Under the pieces are notes generated by a model, which worked only from the letters and a program-made list of their open reading frames with translations, searched no databases and was not told the DNA's origin. A DNA stretch of 8,215 nucleotides, from assembly GCA_946624395.1 (NCBI GenBank), contig CAMORY010000005.1, positions 1 through 8,215 of the forward strand, in the 5' to 3' direction. The stretch is from an uncultured Clostridia bacterium (GTDB lineage: Bacteria; Bacillota; Clostridia; Christensenellales; Borkfalkiaceae). A program made the position numbers and the translations under genes. Numbering within the stretch: position 1 is the first letter of the stretch; each line of letters starts with the position of its first letter. This document shows positions 1 to 6,365 of this stretch, one piece after another.

Positions 1-479
1 ATATGGAATTCATCTGCGACGAATCGTGCGGTAAGTGTTCGCCCTGCCGTATCGGCACAAAGCGTATGCTTGAAATTCTTACGAAAATTACCGAAGGCAA
101 AGCGACGATGGACGACCTGGATAAACTTCAGGAACTTGCGGCGAACATTAAGAGCAATTCGCTCTGCGCGTTAGGGCAGACCGCACCGAACCCGGTGCTT
201 TCGACGCTCGCGCACTTTAAGGACGAATATATCGCTCATATCGTTGACAAAAAGTGCCCCGCGCACGTCTGCAAGAGCCTTATGGTTTACGAAATCGATA
301 AAGACAAATGTATCGGGTGCGGGCTGTGCGAAAGACAGTGCCCCGTAAGTGCCATTTCGAAGACCGATTACGTGGCGGAAGGACATAAGTTGCCGTCCCG
401 CGTTATCGATGCAGCGAAATGTATCAAGTGCGGTTTATGTATGGCTTCCTGTAAATTTAAAGCCATATCCAAAAAGTAA
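1..479 (+). CDS. hydB: HydB/HndC-type NAD(P)H-oxidising subunit of trimeric [FeFe] hydrogenase (3' part only)
   Basis: This is the last ~158 residues of a NuoF-like subunit. Its frame is open at the left edge, so the in-frame ATG at 3 is internal and not the start. Counting from that ATG, ESCGKCSPCR (C9, C12, C15) plus C55 in SLCALGQ form the [4Fe-4S] site that follows the FMN/NAD domain in NuoF proteins. A CPAHVC motif (C85, C90) comes next. The tail is a two-cluster ferredoxin domain: C103, C106, C109, C113 and C140, C143, C146, C150. The fourth Cys of the second set is followed by Lys instead of the usual Pro. This tail is typical of HydB of soluble bifurcating hydrogenases and of HndC, and is absent from respiratory NuoF. 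In the family this subunit takes electrons from NAD(P)H and exchanges them with ferredoxin and HydA. Only 15 nt separate it from hydA, so they are co-transcribed. The flavin and nucleotide-binding domains lie outside the window. Confidence 0.93.
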   Translation, partial: MEFICDESCGKCSPCRIGTKRMLEILTKITEGKATMDDLDKLQELAANIKSNSLCALGQTAPNPVLSTLAHFKDEYIAHIVDKKCPAHVCKSLMVYEIDKDKCIGCGLCERQCPVSAISKTDYVAEGHKLPSRVIDAAKCIKCGLCMASCKFKAISKK

Positions 480-494
480 TCGGAGGGAAGGAAA

Positions 495-2261
495 ATGGCA
501 AAAGTCAATATTAAAATAGAAGGCGTGCCTTATCAGGTAGAAGCAGGATTAACCATTTTAGAAGCGGCAAAGGCTTGCGGATACGAAATCCCGTCCCTTT
601 GCGCGTTCAATCACGGCGAATGTTCCAAGGCGTCCTGCCGCGTGTGTTTAGTCGAAGCGACGGGGGCAAGGGGGCTTGTTGCCGCCTGCGTGTATCCCGT
701 TGCGGAAGGTATGGAAATCACTATCTCTTCGCCCAAAGCGACCGCGGCGAGAAGAATTTCCGTAGAACTTCTTTTATCCAACCATAACAAAAACTGCCAG
801 CAGTGCGATAAGAACGGCAAGTGCGAACTGTTGCACGTTGCGCAGATAACGGGCGCGAGAGAAGGCGTGTTCGAAGGGGAAAAGACACCCACTACTATCG
901 ACACGCTTACGCCCACCATCAAGAGAGATACTTCTAAATGTATTCTCTGCGGCAGATGTATAGAACGCTGCAAGAACGCGCACGGCATCGGCATTTTGGG
1001 CTTTGAAAACAGGGGCTTTAAGACAATCGTCGCGCCCGCTGAAAACAGAAGTTTCATCAACTCCCCCTGTATTATGTGCGGTCAATGTATCAACGTTTGC
1101 CCCACGGGCGCGCTTATGGAAGCGTCTGAAATCGAAAAGGTAGACGCGGCTATGGCTGCCGGTAAGTATGTCGTCGTTCAGACCGCTCCCGCGGTACGCG
1201 CGGCACTCGGCGAAGAGTTCGGTATGAAAATCGGTACTCCGGTAACCGGCAAAATGGTAGCGGCGCTCCGTCGTTTGGGCTTTAAAAAGGTATTCGATAC
1301 CAATTTCAGCGCAGACCTTACCATTATGGAAGAAGCGAACGAACTTTTAGCGAGAGTTAAAAACGGCGGCACGCTTCCGATGATAACTTCCTGCTCACCG
1401 GGGTGGGTCAACTATGCGGAATACTATTACGGCGACCAACTCGACCACCTGTCGACCTGCAAATCTCCGCACGAAATGTTCGGCGCAATATTAAAGAACT
1501 ACTACGCACAGAAAATCGGCGTAGACCCCAAGGATATGTACGTCGTATCCATTATGCCTTGCTCCTGCAAGAAATTCGAAAAAGCGCGTCCCGAAATGGA
1601 AGATAACGGTTATCGCGACGTTGACGCGGTGTTAACCACGCGAGAACTCGGCAAGATAATCAAGCGCGCGGGCATAATGTTCGATAAACTCCCCGACGAA
1701 GATTTCGACAACGATATAGTTCACGACTATACGGGTGCGGGCGTTATTTTCGGGGTTACCGGCGGCGTTATGGAAGCGGCTCTCCGTACCGCGTATTTCG
1801 TACTCACGGGTAAAGAGCGCGAAGGTATAGTCTTCAACGAAGTCCGTGGTTTCAAGGATATCAGAGAAGCGGAATTCGACCTTAACGGATTAAAGATAAA
1901 AGTCGCGGTAACCAGCGGTATGAGGGGCGCGAAAGTTCTTCTCGACCAGATACGCGCGGGTAAATCGCCCTATACGTTCATAGAAATTATGGGTTGCCCC
2001 GGCGGATGTATCAACGGCGGCGGTCAGCCGTACGTAAGGGAAGTATTCCTGCCTAACGAAGACGCGGATATTATGGAAACGTACAAGCAAAAACGTGCAA
2101 ACGCGCTTTATAGCGAAGACGAAAGACAGGTTATCCGTCAGTCGCACAACAATCCCCGGTTGCAGGACTTGTACAAAGAGTTTTTAGGCGAACCGAATTC
2201 GCACCTTGCTCACGAACTCTTGCATACAACGTATAACAAGAACAGAAAGAGATTTGATTAA
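495..2261 (+). CDS. hydA: [FeFe] hydrogenase catalytic subunit HydA/HndD type
   Basis: 588 aa, the normal length for HydA/HndD. GGAGGG at 482-487 precedes the ATG by 7 nt. Domains in order: [2Fe-2S] domain with C36, C48, C51, C65; a His-ligated cluster H97, C101, C104, C110; two [4Fe-4S] sites C149/152/155/159 and C192/195/198/202; the H-cluster domain; and a C-terminal small-subunit-like segment (about 515-580). The H-cluster motifs are TSCSPGW (298-304), MPCSCKKFE (354-362) and the E-M-C-G-C-GGG-P motif (497-512; C501, C505). Residues matching the Clostridium pasteurianum CpI proton path (C300, E280, E283, S320) are present. The protein reduces protons or oxidises H2 in the cytoplasm in a complex with the HydB-like protein. 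Oddity: where CpI has a cysteine pair in the first motif, this protein has Cys-Ser, and Ser301 aligns with a cubane ligand. Catalytic identity is very likely. Whether the complex bifurcates electrons, and its NAD or NADP preference, cannot be read from the sequence. Confidence 0.96.
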   Translation: MAKVNIKIEGVPYQVEAGLTILEAAKACGYEIPSLCAFNHGECSKASCRVCLVEATGARGLVAACVYPVAEGMEITISSPKATAARRISVELLLSNHNKNCQQCDKNGKCELLHVAQITGAREGVFEGEKTPTTIDTLTPTIKRDTSKCILCGRCIERCKNAHGIGILGFENRGFKTIVAPAENRSFINSPCIMCGQCINVCPTGALMEASEIEKVDAAMAAGKYVVVQTAPAVRAALGEEFGMKIGTPVTGKMVAALRRLGFKKVFDTNFSADLTIMEEANELLARVKNGGTLPMITSCSPGWVNYAEYYYGDQLDHLSTCKSPHEMFGAILKNYYAQKIGVDPKDMYVVSIMPCSCKKFEKARPEMEDNGYRDVDAVLTTRELGKIIKRAGIMFDKLPDEDFDNDIVHDYTGAGVIFGVTGGVMEAALRTAYFVLTGKEREGIVFNEVRGFKDIREAEFDLNGLKIKVAVTSGMRGAKVLLDQIRAGKSPYTFIEIMGCPGGCINGGGQPYVREVFLPNEDADIMETYKQKRANALYSEDERQVIRQSHNNPRLQDLYKEFLGEPNSHLAHELLHTTYNKNRKRFD

Positions 2262-2289
2262 AGTTTAATTAAAAAAAGTTTAATTAAAA
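2261..2289 (+). repeat. Tandem direct repeat after hydA, two copies
   Basis: AAGTTTAATTAAAA occurs at 2261-2274 and again at 2276-2289, a 15-bp period that begins on the last base of the hydA stop codon. It may be a small slippage duplication. No function is evident. Confidence 0.6.
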
Positions 2290-2298
2290 ATCGCATTT

Positions 2299-2340
2299 TT
2301 TCGCCCGAACGGTCGTACCGTTCGGGCGAAATTGTTGTTT
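2299..2340 (+). terminator. Intrinsic terminator of the hydrogenase operon
   Basis: A perfect 15-bp stem pairs 2299-2313 with 2317-2331 (core CGCCCGAACGGT / ACCGTTCGGGCG), with a CGT loop at 2314-2316. A T-rich tail, TTGTTGTTTT, runs from 2332. The opposite strand lacks a U-tract, so it acts rightward only. It separates the hydrogenase operon from the next transcription unit. Confidence 0.88.
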
Positions 2341-2368
2341 TAAAGATTATCCTAATTTAAAAACCGTA

Positions 2369-2397
2369 TTGACAAGCGCGCATACCCGTGTTAAGAT
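2369..2397 (+). promoter_or_regulatory. SigA-type promoter with extended -10 for the EF-G-like gene
   Basis: TTGACA at 2369-2374 matches the -35 consensus exactly. It is followed by a 17-nt spacer and TAAGAT at 2392-2397. TG at 2389-2390 gives the extended -10 form TGnTAAGAT. AT-rich DNA lies upstream. Transcription would start near 2404, giving a leader of about 25 nt with an SD-like AAGGCGGGA at 2412-2420. It lies just after the hydrogenase terminator and before the next gene, as expected for a real promoter. Confidence 0.82.
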
Positions 2398-2428
2398 TAT
2401 TACAAAAAGATAAGGCGGGAATTTTTTT

Positions 2429-4486
2429 ATGATGGGTGGCGAGATAAGGAACATTGCTTTGATAGGGCATGGCGGCGCGGGTAAAACTTCGCTTGCGGAA
2501 GCCCTTTTGTTTAACGGCGGTAAGACGGCGAAACTCGGTAAAGTAGTCGAAGGAACGACCACTACCGATTTTACTGCGGAAGAAATCGAACGTAAAACGT
2601 CGGTTTCGCTCGCGTGCGCTTATACGGAGTGGCAGGGCGTCAAGATAAATATAGTCGACGTTCCCGGCTTTTACGATTTCGAAGGCGAGTTTGAAGAAGC
2701 GGTACGCGCGGTGGGTTCTGCGGTTTTAGTTGCCGACGCGTGCGGGTTCGTGTCCGTAGGGGCTGAAAAGGCGATAAATTATTGCTTAAAGCGCCACGTT
2801 CCGCTTATGATTTTCGTCAACGGCATAGACAAGGAAAACGCGGACTACGTTAAAACGGTGGAAGCGTTCCGCAGTATGTACGGCAGAAAAATAGCAACGA
2901 TGCACGCGCCCATTATCCGCGCCGGCAAAATGCAGGGCTACGTTTCGGTAATATCCGGCAAAGCGTACGAATTCAAACCGAACGGCAGGGAAGAAATACA
3001 CGTTCCCGAAGATATGCAAGGGGACGTGGAACTTTTAAAACAGAGTTTAATAGAAGCGGCGGCGGAAACGTCCGACGAGTTTTTGGAAAAGTACGATAAA
3101 GAAGGCGGCTGGCTTTCAAACGACGATATAATAACGGGGATAAAACAGGGCTTGCGTTCGGGCGATACCATACCTATTCTCGGCGGTTCGGCTACCCAGA
3201 ATATAGGCGTTATCAACCTGTTGAACGAAATAGTCGCCGTAATGCCTTCTCCGAAAGAGAGAAGACCCGTTTCGGCAACGCTTACGGATAGCGGCGAAAA
3301 GGTAGACGTGTATTGCGACGAAAACGCGCCGTTTGCGGGGCAGGTGTTTAAAACGGTCGTCGACCCGTTCGCGGGTAAACTGTCTTATATCCGCGTGTTT
3401 ACGGGCGAGGTCAGCGTGGGCGATACGGTTTACAATTCCGCGACCGAAAAGGAAGAAAAAATCAACGCGCTGTGCTTTTTGAACGGCAAAAAGCAAGAAT
3501 CCGTGTCCACTCTCGGCGCGGGTGAAATAGGCGCTGTGGGCAAACTTTCCGATACGGCTACGGGCGATACGCTTTGTTCAGTTAAGCGCAAAATAAAGTT
3601 CAGCGAAATAAAAATGCCGCCCGCTATGTACGCTATGGCAATACGCGCTAAACGCACCGAAGAAGAAGACAAGGTGTTTCAGGGGCTTAACAAACTGCGC
3701 GAAGAAGACAAATCTTTCATTATAGAAAAGAATACCGAAACGGGCGAAACGGTAATACGCGGGCTTGGCGAAACGCAACTCGACGTAATTTGCCGCAAAC
3801 TGAAAAACAAATACGGTTGCAGCGCGGAACTTTTCACGCCCGCGGTCGCTTATAAAGAAACGATAACGGCAAAGACCGAAGCGGAAGGCAAACATAAAAA
3901 GCAATCGGGCGGCGCGGGGCAGTTCGGCGTAGTCAATATCCGTTTTGAAGCGGGTGCGGCGGACGGCGAGTTCGAATTTATCGACGAAACGGTCGGCGGT
4001 TCTGTGCCGAAACCCTTTATTCCCGCCGTGGAAAAGGGGCTCAAGGAAGCGATAAAGCAAGGTCCGCTTGCGGGGTATCCTATGATAAACTTGAAATGTA
4101 CGCTGTTCGACGGTAAATATCACCCCGTAGATTCCAAAGAAGTGGCGTTCGTCTCGGCGGCGCGGCTTTCGTACGACGACGCTATGACGCGTGCCAAACC
4201 CGTGCTGTTAGAACCCGTTTACACTTACGCGATAACCGTGCCGAGTGAATTTTTAGGCGACGTTTTGGGCGATATAAGCAAGCGCCGCGGCAGGGTGCTG
4301 GGTATGGAAAGCAGCGGAGATAATCAAACGGTATCTGCGGAAATTCCGTACGCCGAAATGGCGAAGTACGCTATGGATTTACGGAGTATGACGCAGGCGC
4401 GCGGCGTTTATACGGGCGAATTCGTAAGATACGAAACCGTACCTAACGAAATTCAGGAAAAAATAATCGCGGAGCGAAAGAAATAA
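2429..4486 (+). CDS. Elongation factor G-like protein (EF-G-2 type paralogue)
   Basis: 685 aa with the full five-domain EF-G layout. G domain (about 1-275): P-loop GHGGAGKT (13-20), VEGTTTTDFT (40-49), G3 DVPGFYDF (77-84), G4 NGID (131-134) and a GSA-like G5 (253-255). Domain II is about 285-385 and domain III about 395-475 (IRGLGETQLDV). Domain IV is about 480-600, with HKKQSGGAGQFG and the tip-loop motif GKYHPVDS (H565 in the decoding-site tip). Domain V is about 600-685 (GDVLGDISKRRGRV). EGTTTTDF and loss of His from the DxPGH motif match the EF-G-2 subfamily (e.g. Thermus EF-G-2), not canonical translocase EF-G. The catalytic His is Phe81, and the NKxD lysine is Gly132. It should bind ribosomes, but its exact role is unknown. 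The first of two adjacent ATGs is chosen, 8 nt after the SD; the second would also fit. It is monocistronic, with its own promoter and a weak terminator. Confidence 0.93.
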   Translation: MMGGEIRNIALIGHGGAGKTSLAEALLFNGGKTAKLGKVVEGTTTTDFTAEEIERKTSVSLACAYTEWQGVKINIVDVPGFYDFEGEFEEAVRAVGSAVLVADACGFVSVGAEKAINYCLKRHVPLMIFVNGIDKENADYVKTVEAFRSMYGRKIATMHAPIIRAGKMQGYVSVISGKAYEFKPNGREEIHVPEDMQGDVELLKQSLIEAAAETSDEFLEKYDKEGGWLSNDDIITGIKQGLRSGDTIPILGGSATQNIGVINLLNEIVAVMPSPKERRPVSATLTDSGEKVDVYCDENAPFAGQVFKTVVDPFAGKLSYIRVFTGEVSVGDTVYNSATEKEEKINALCFLNGKKQESVSTLGAGEIGAVGKLSDTATGDTLCSVKRKIKFSEIKMPPAMYAMAIRAKRTEEEDKVFQGLNKLREEDKSFIIEKNTETGETVIRGLGETQLDVICRKLKNKYGCSAELFTPAVAYKETITAKTEAEGKHKKQSGGAGQFGVVNIRFEAGAADGEFEFIDETVGGSVPKPFIPAVEKGLKEAIKQGPLAGYPMINLKCTLFDGKYHPVDSKEVAFVSAARLSYDDAMTRAKPVLLEPVYTYAITVPSEFLGDVLGDISKRRGRVLGMESSGDNQTVSAEIPYAEMAKYAMDLRSMTQARGVYTGEFVRYETVPNEIQEKIIAERKK

Positions 4487-4507
4487 TCGGCGAACGCGCC
4501 GAAAGCG

Positions 4508-4550
4508 ATAGGCGGATTACGTTTTTTATGTAAGCCGCCTATGTTTATTG
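4508..4550 (+). terminator. Probable weak terminator after the EF-G-like gene
   Basis: An inverted repeat pairs 4508-4520 with 4530-4542: ATAGGCGG then TTAC against GTAA then CCGCCTAT, with one A-G mismatch inside. The loop is about 9 nt and T-rich. The following GTTTATTGT is only a modest U-tract, so termination may be partial. It starts 22 nt after the stop codon and ends before the next promoter. Confidence 0.55.
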
Positions 4551-4560
4551 TATAAAAAAC

Positions 4561-4589
4561 TTGAAATTTTTTACGATTTATAGTAAAAT
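4561..4589 (+). promoter_or_regulatory. SigA-type promoter for the guanylate-kinase-like gene
   Basis: TTGAAA (4561-4566), a 17-nt spacer and TAAAAT (4584-4589) give two five-of-six matches at the ideal spacing in AT-rich DNA. Initiation near 4596 would leave a leader of about 64 nt. That leader contains a small 7-bp hairpin (4605-4611 with 4629-4635). Confidence 0.72.
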
Positions 4590-4647
4590 TTATACAAGAT
4601 AAAATTCCGCGTAAAAATTTACGAAAATCGCGGGAAAAACAGTAAGT

Positions 4648-4654
4648 AAAGGAG
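4648..4654 (+). promoter_or_regulatory. Ribosome binding site that decides the start of the kinase-like gene
   Basis: AAAGGAG ends 5 nt before the ATG at 4660. The in-frame GTG at 4654 overlaps the SD sequence and cannot be served by it, so ATG 4660 is the better start. That start also puts the P-loop at residues 7-15, as expected for this kinase family. Confidence 0.8.
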
Positions 4655-4659
4655 TGCAA

Positions 4660-5472
4660 ATGCTGGTTATTTTTTCAGGCGGGTCGGGGGTAGGCAAGAA
4701 TACCGTAATATCCGAACTGATAAAAAGCGGCGGATTTGCGCTTATGCCGACTTATACCACAAGGGATAAGCGAATAGGCGAAAGCGAAGGTAATCCGTAT
4801 TGTTTTCTGACCGACGCGGAATTTAAGGCAAAGATAGAAGAAAACGAACTGTACGAGTATGAAAACGTGCACGGGCATTATTACGGGACTTCTAAACTTT
4901 TGTTGAAAGAAAAACTTGCGCTCGGTAAAATTCTGCTTAAGGATATAGACGTTTTAGGCACGCAGAATCTCGTTAAAAGTATAGGTAAAGACGTAAAAGT
5001 TATAACGCTGTTTTTAAAGGTGGACTCTAAAGAAGTGTTAAGACAGCGCCTTACAGAGCGACGTGAAACGGAAATCGACAAGCGCCTTGCCCGCTACGAA
5101 ATGGAAATGTCTTTCTGCGACAGGTACGATTATATAATAACCAACGAAGAACTTTTCAGCACTAAAAATCTCGTGTTGCAAATCGTGGGTGCGGAAAGCC
5201 GCGGCGAACCTTTCGGCGTAATAGACGGTAGCGCGATAGACGACGAAAAAATCAAAGATTACGTGCAGAGATTAAACGCAGACGAAACGCTTTCGCCCGT
5301 TAAAATAGCCTATATCGGCGGCGCGCCGTATATAGTGGAAGGCAGACACAAATTCCTTGCGGGGCTTGTTTCGGGTAAACACGTCGCAAAAGAAATTCTG
5401 AACGGTTATTCCGCCGAGATATGCGACCAGACGGCGTGGCTTAATAAACTTAACGCGGTAAAGGGTAATTAA
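4660..5472 (+). CDS. Guanylate-kinase-like protein with C-terminal ParB/sulfiredoxin-fold-like domain
   Basis: 270 aa from ATG 4660; ordinary guanylate kinases are about 190-210. Residues 1-185 match guanylate kinase: P-loop GGSGVGKNT (7-15), the GMP-binding run TTR-x2-R-x-GE-x2-G-x2-Y-x-F (33-49), YYGTS (74-78), DIDVLG (95-100), the lid RLTERRETEIDKRL (130-143) and DYIITNEEL near 157-165. The family transfers phosphate from ATP to GMP (or dGMP), giving GDP. Residues about 186-268 are extra. A helix-like DDEKIKDYV, then a Pro-Val strand (SPVKIAY), then YIVEGRHKFLAG (224-235) and KHVAKEIL follow the order of the ParB/sulfiredoxin-like fold, where the G-x-x-(R/K)-x2-A segment binds nucleotide. 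That assignment is by motif only. The gene is a single unit with its own promoter and terminator, away from the usual gmk-rpoZ neighbours, so it may be a paralogue. The kinase call is strong; the second domain is moderately supported. Confidence 0.88.
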   Translation: MLVIFSGGSGVGKNTVISELIKSGGFALMPTYTTRDKRIGESEGNPYCFLTDAEFKAKIEENELYEYENVHGHYYGTSKLLLKEKLALGKILLKDIDVLGTQNLVKSIGKDVKVITLFLKVDSKEVLRQRLTERRETEIDKRLARYEMEMSFCDRYDYIITNEELFSTKNLVLQIVGAESRGEPFGVIDGSAIDDEKIKDYVQRLNADETLSPVKIAYIGGAPYIVEGRHKFLAGLVSGKHVAKEILNGYSAEICDQTAWLNKLNAVKGN

Positions 5473-5477
5473 CAAAT

Positions 5478-5509
5478 AAAAAAACGAAGCGTGATAACGC
5501 TTCGTTTTT
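5478..5509 (+). terminator. Strong intrinsic terminator after the kinase-like gene, probably bidirectional
   Basis: A perfect 13-bp stem pairs AAAAACGAAGCGT (5480-5492) with ACGCTTCGTTTTT (5497-5509) around a GATA loop. The A-tract on the left and T-tract on the right allow termination from either side. It starts about 8 nt after the kinase stop and ends 14 nt before the next ATG, so it also sits in the leader of any transcript reading into the protease gene. Confidence 0.88.
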
Positions 5510-5514
5510 CAAAA

Positions 5515-5520
5515 AGGGGA
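5515..5520 (+). promoter_or_regulatory. Ribosome binding site of the CPBP protease gene
   Basis: AGGGGA lies just before the ATG at 5524 (3-4 nt gap, slightly short). The alternative in-frame GTG at 5491 lies inside the terminator stem and has no SD, so ATG 5524 is preferred. Confidence 0.7.
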
Positions 5521-5523
5521 AAA

Positions 5524-6309
5524 ATGAAAGAACGGATAAAAGAACAAGCCTTTTCTTCGCCTATACTTTCGGCAATCTCCGCTGCGCTTTTTGCGGTGGT
5601 GATTTTTTCCGTACCCAGCCTTTTTGACGTGCAGGATAACGCGCTTTTCGTTCTTAATATAGTCTGCCGCGTGGTCGCCGCCGTTTCGGCGTTTGTTTTA
5701 GCGAAAATCTGCGGATTTAAATTGTTCAATAAGCCCAAAACTACCGTTTCCGCGGTTTTATTGTTCTGTTTGGGGCTTATAGTATGCGTAAACAATTTTC
5801 CCGTAATAGGTTTTATAACGGGCGAAGTCAGATTGTTGAATAATCCCGAAATAGTCAAATATTTATGCTATTGCGCCGCGATAGGCGTTGCGGAAGAGTT
5901 GGCTTTCCGCGGGTTCGTAATGCCGCTTGTGGGGTTTGGTTTAAGAGATAAAAATCACGCCGCTTTTTGGACGGTTGTGGTAAGCGCGGCAATTTTTTCC
6001 CTTTGCCATCTTTTCAATATCTTTTCCGCAGGCGTAGCGCCCGTATTGTTGCAGGTGGGCTATACATTTTTAACGGGCTGCCTGTTCGGCGCGGTTTATC
6101 TGTTTACCGAAAATATTATATTTCCCATACTTCTACACACCGTTTACGACGTGGGCGGGCTGATTTTCGCCGCGCCGTTTGGGATTGCCGCAGGCAATAT
6201 GTGGGATACGTATACCGTAATAATAACCGCCGTGCTCGGGTTGATTACGGCGGCGGTATTTGCGGTAAAATTATGGAATTATAAAGCGGACGGAAAATCG
6301 CAGGATTGA
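5524..6309 (+). CDS. CPBP-family (Abi/Rce1-like) intramembrane metalloprotease
   Basis: 261 aa, mostly hydrophobic, with roughly six to eight membrane spans (e.g. around 13-30, 41-61, 74-99, 112-122, 148-165, 173-196, 228-249). The three CPBP motifs are intact: EELAFRG (E124, E125, R129), FSLCH (F158, H162) and HTVYD (H205, D209). These carry the residues that bind the metal and activate water in Rce1-type enzymes. In bacteria the family includes CAAX-protease homologues, bacteriocin self-immunity proteins and regulators; the substrate here is unknown. No bacteriocin-like small ORF was noticed next to it. It follows a strong terminator by only 14 nt, leaving no room for a separate promoter between them, so expression probably needs read-through or a promoter inside the preceding gene. 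It may be co-transcribed with the dehydrogenase gene 56 nt downstream. Confidence 0.9.
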   Translation: MKERIKEQAFSSPILSAISAALFAVVIFSVPSLFDVQDNALFVLNIVCRVVAAVSAFVLAKICGFKLFNKPKTTVSAVLLFCLGLIVCVNNFPVIGFITGEVRLLNNPEIVKYLCYCAAIGVAEELAFRGFVMPLVGFGLRDKNHAAFWTVVVSAAIFSLCHLFNIFSAGVAPVLLQVGYTFLTGCLFGAVYLFTENIIFPILLHTVYDVGGLIFAAPFGIAAGNMWDTYTVIITAVLGLITAAVFAVKLWNYKADGKSQD

Positions 6310-6365
6310 CAATATCTTTAATAAACTCAAAACTCAAATACCGATAAAAATTAAGGAGATGAAAA

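Noticed and set aside
3..5. ATG at position 3 as the true start of the first gene
   Set aside because: It falls just before the ESCGKCSPC cluster motif, deep inside the HydB/NuoF family fold, and the frame is open to the window edge.
611..1060. 149-codon minus-strand frame inside hydA
   Set aside because: It is antisense to the conserved Fe-S domains of HydA and has no independent support.
3578..4123. 181-codon minus-strand frame inside the EF-G-like gene
   Set aside because: It is the antisense of a clearly conserved EF-G coding region and is rich in Phe/Arg/Tyr typical of shadow frames; no promoter or SD was noticed.
4654..4656. GTG as the start of the kinase-like gene
   Set aside because: It overlaps the SD AAAGGAG (4648-4654); ATG at 4660 has correct spacing and the usual family N-terminus.
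5450..5478. TTAACG...AAATAA as a promoter for the CPBP gene
   Set aside because: Both hexamers match poorly, and any transcript would pass through the terminator at once; too weak to call.
5491..5523. GTG at 5491 as the start of the CPBP protease
   Set aside because: It lies within the terminator stem and has no SD; the added residues are encoded by the hairpin and T-tract. ATG 5524 has an SD.
6306..6311. TTGACA before egsA as a -35 box
   Set aside because: It overlaps the CPBP stop codon, and no TATAAT-like hexamer is found at 16-18 nt spacing; the sequence there is AAAACT-like. The match is probably chance.
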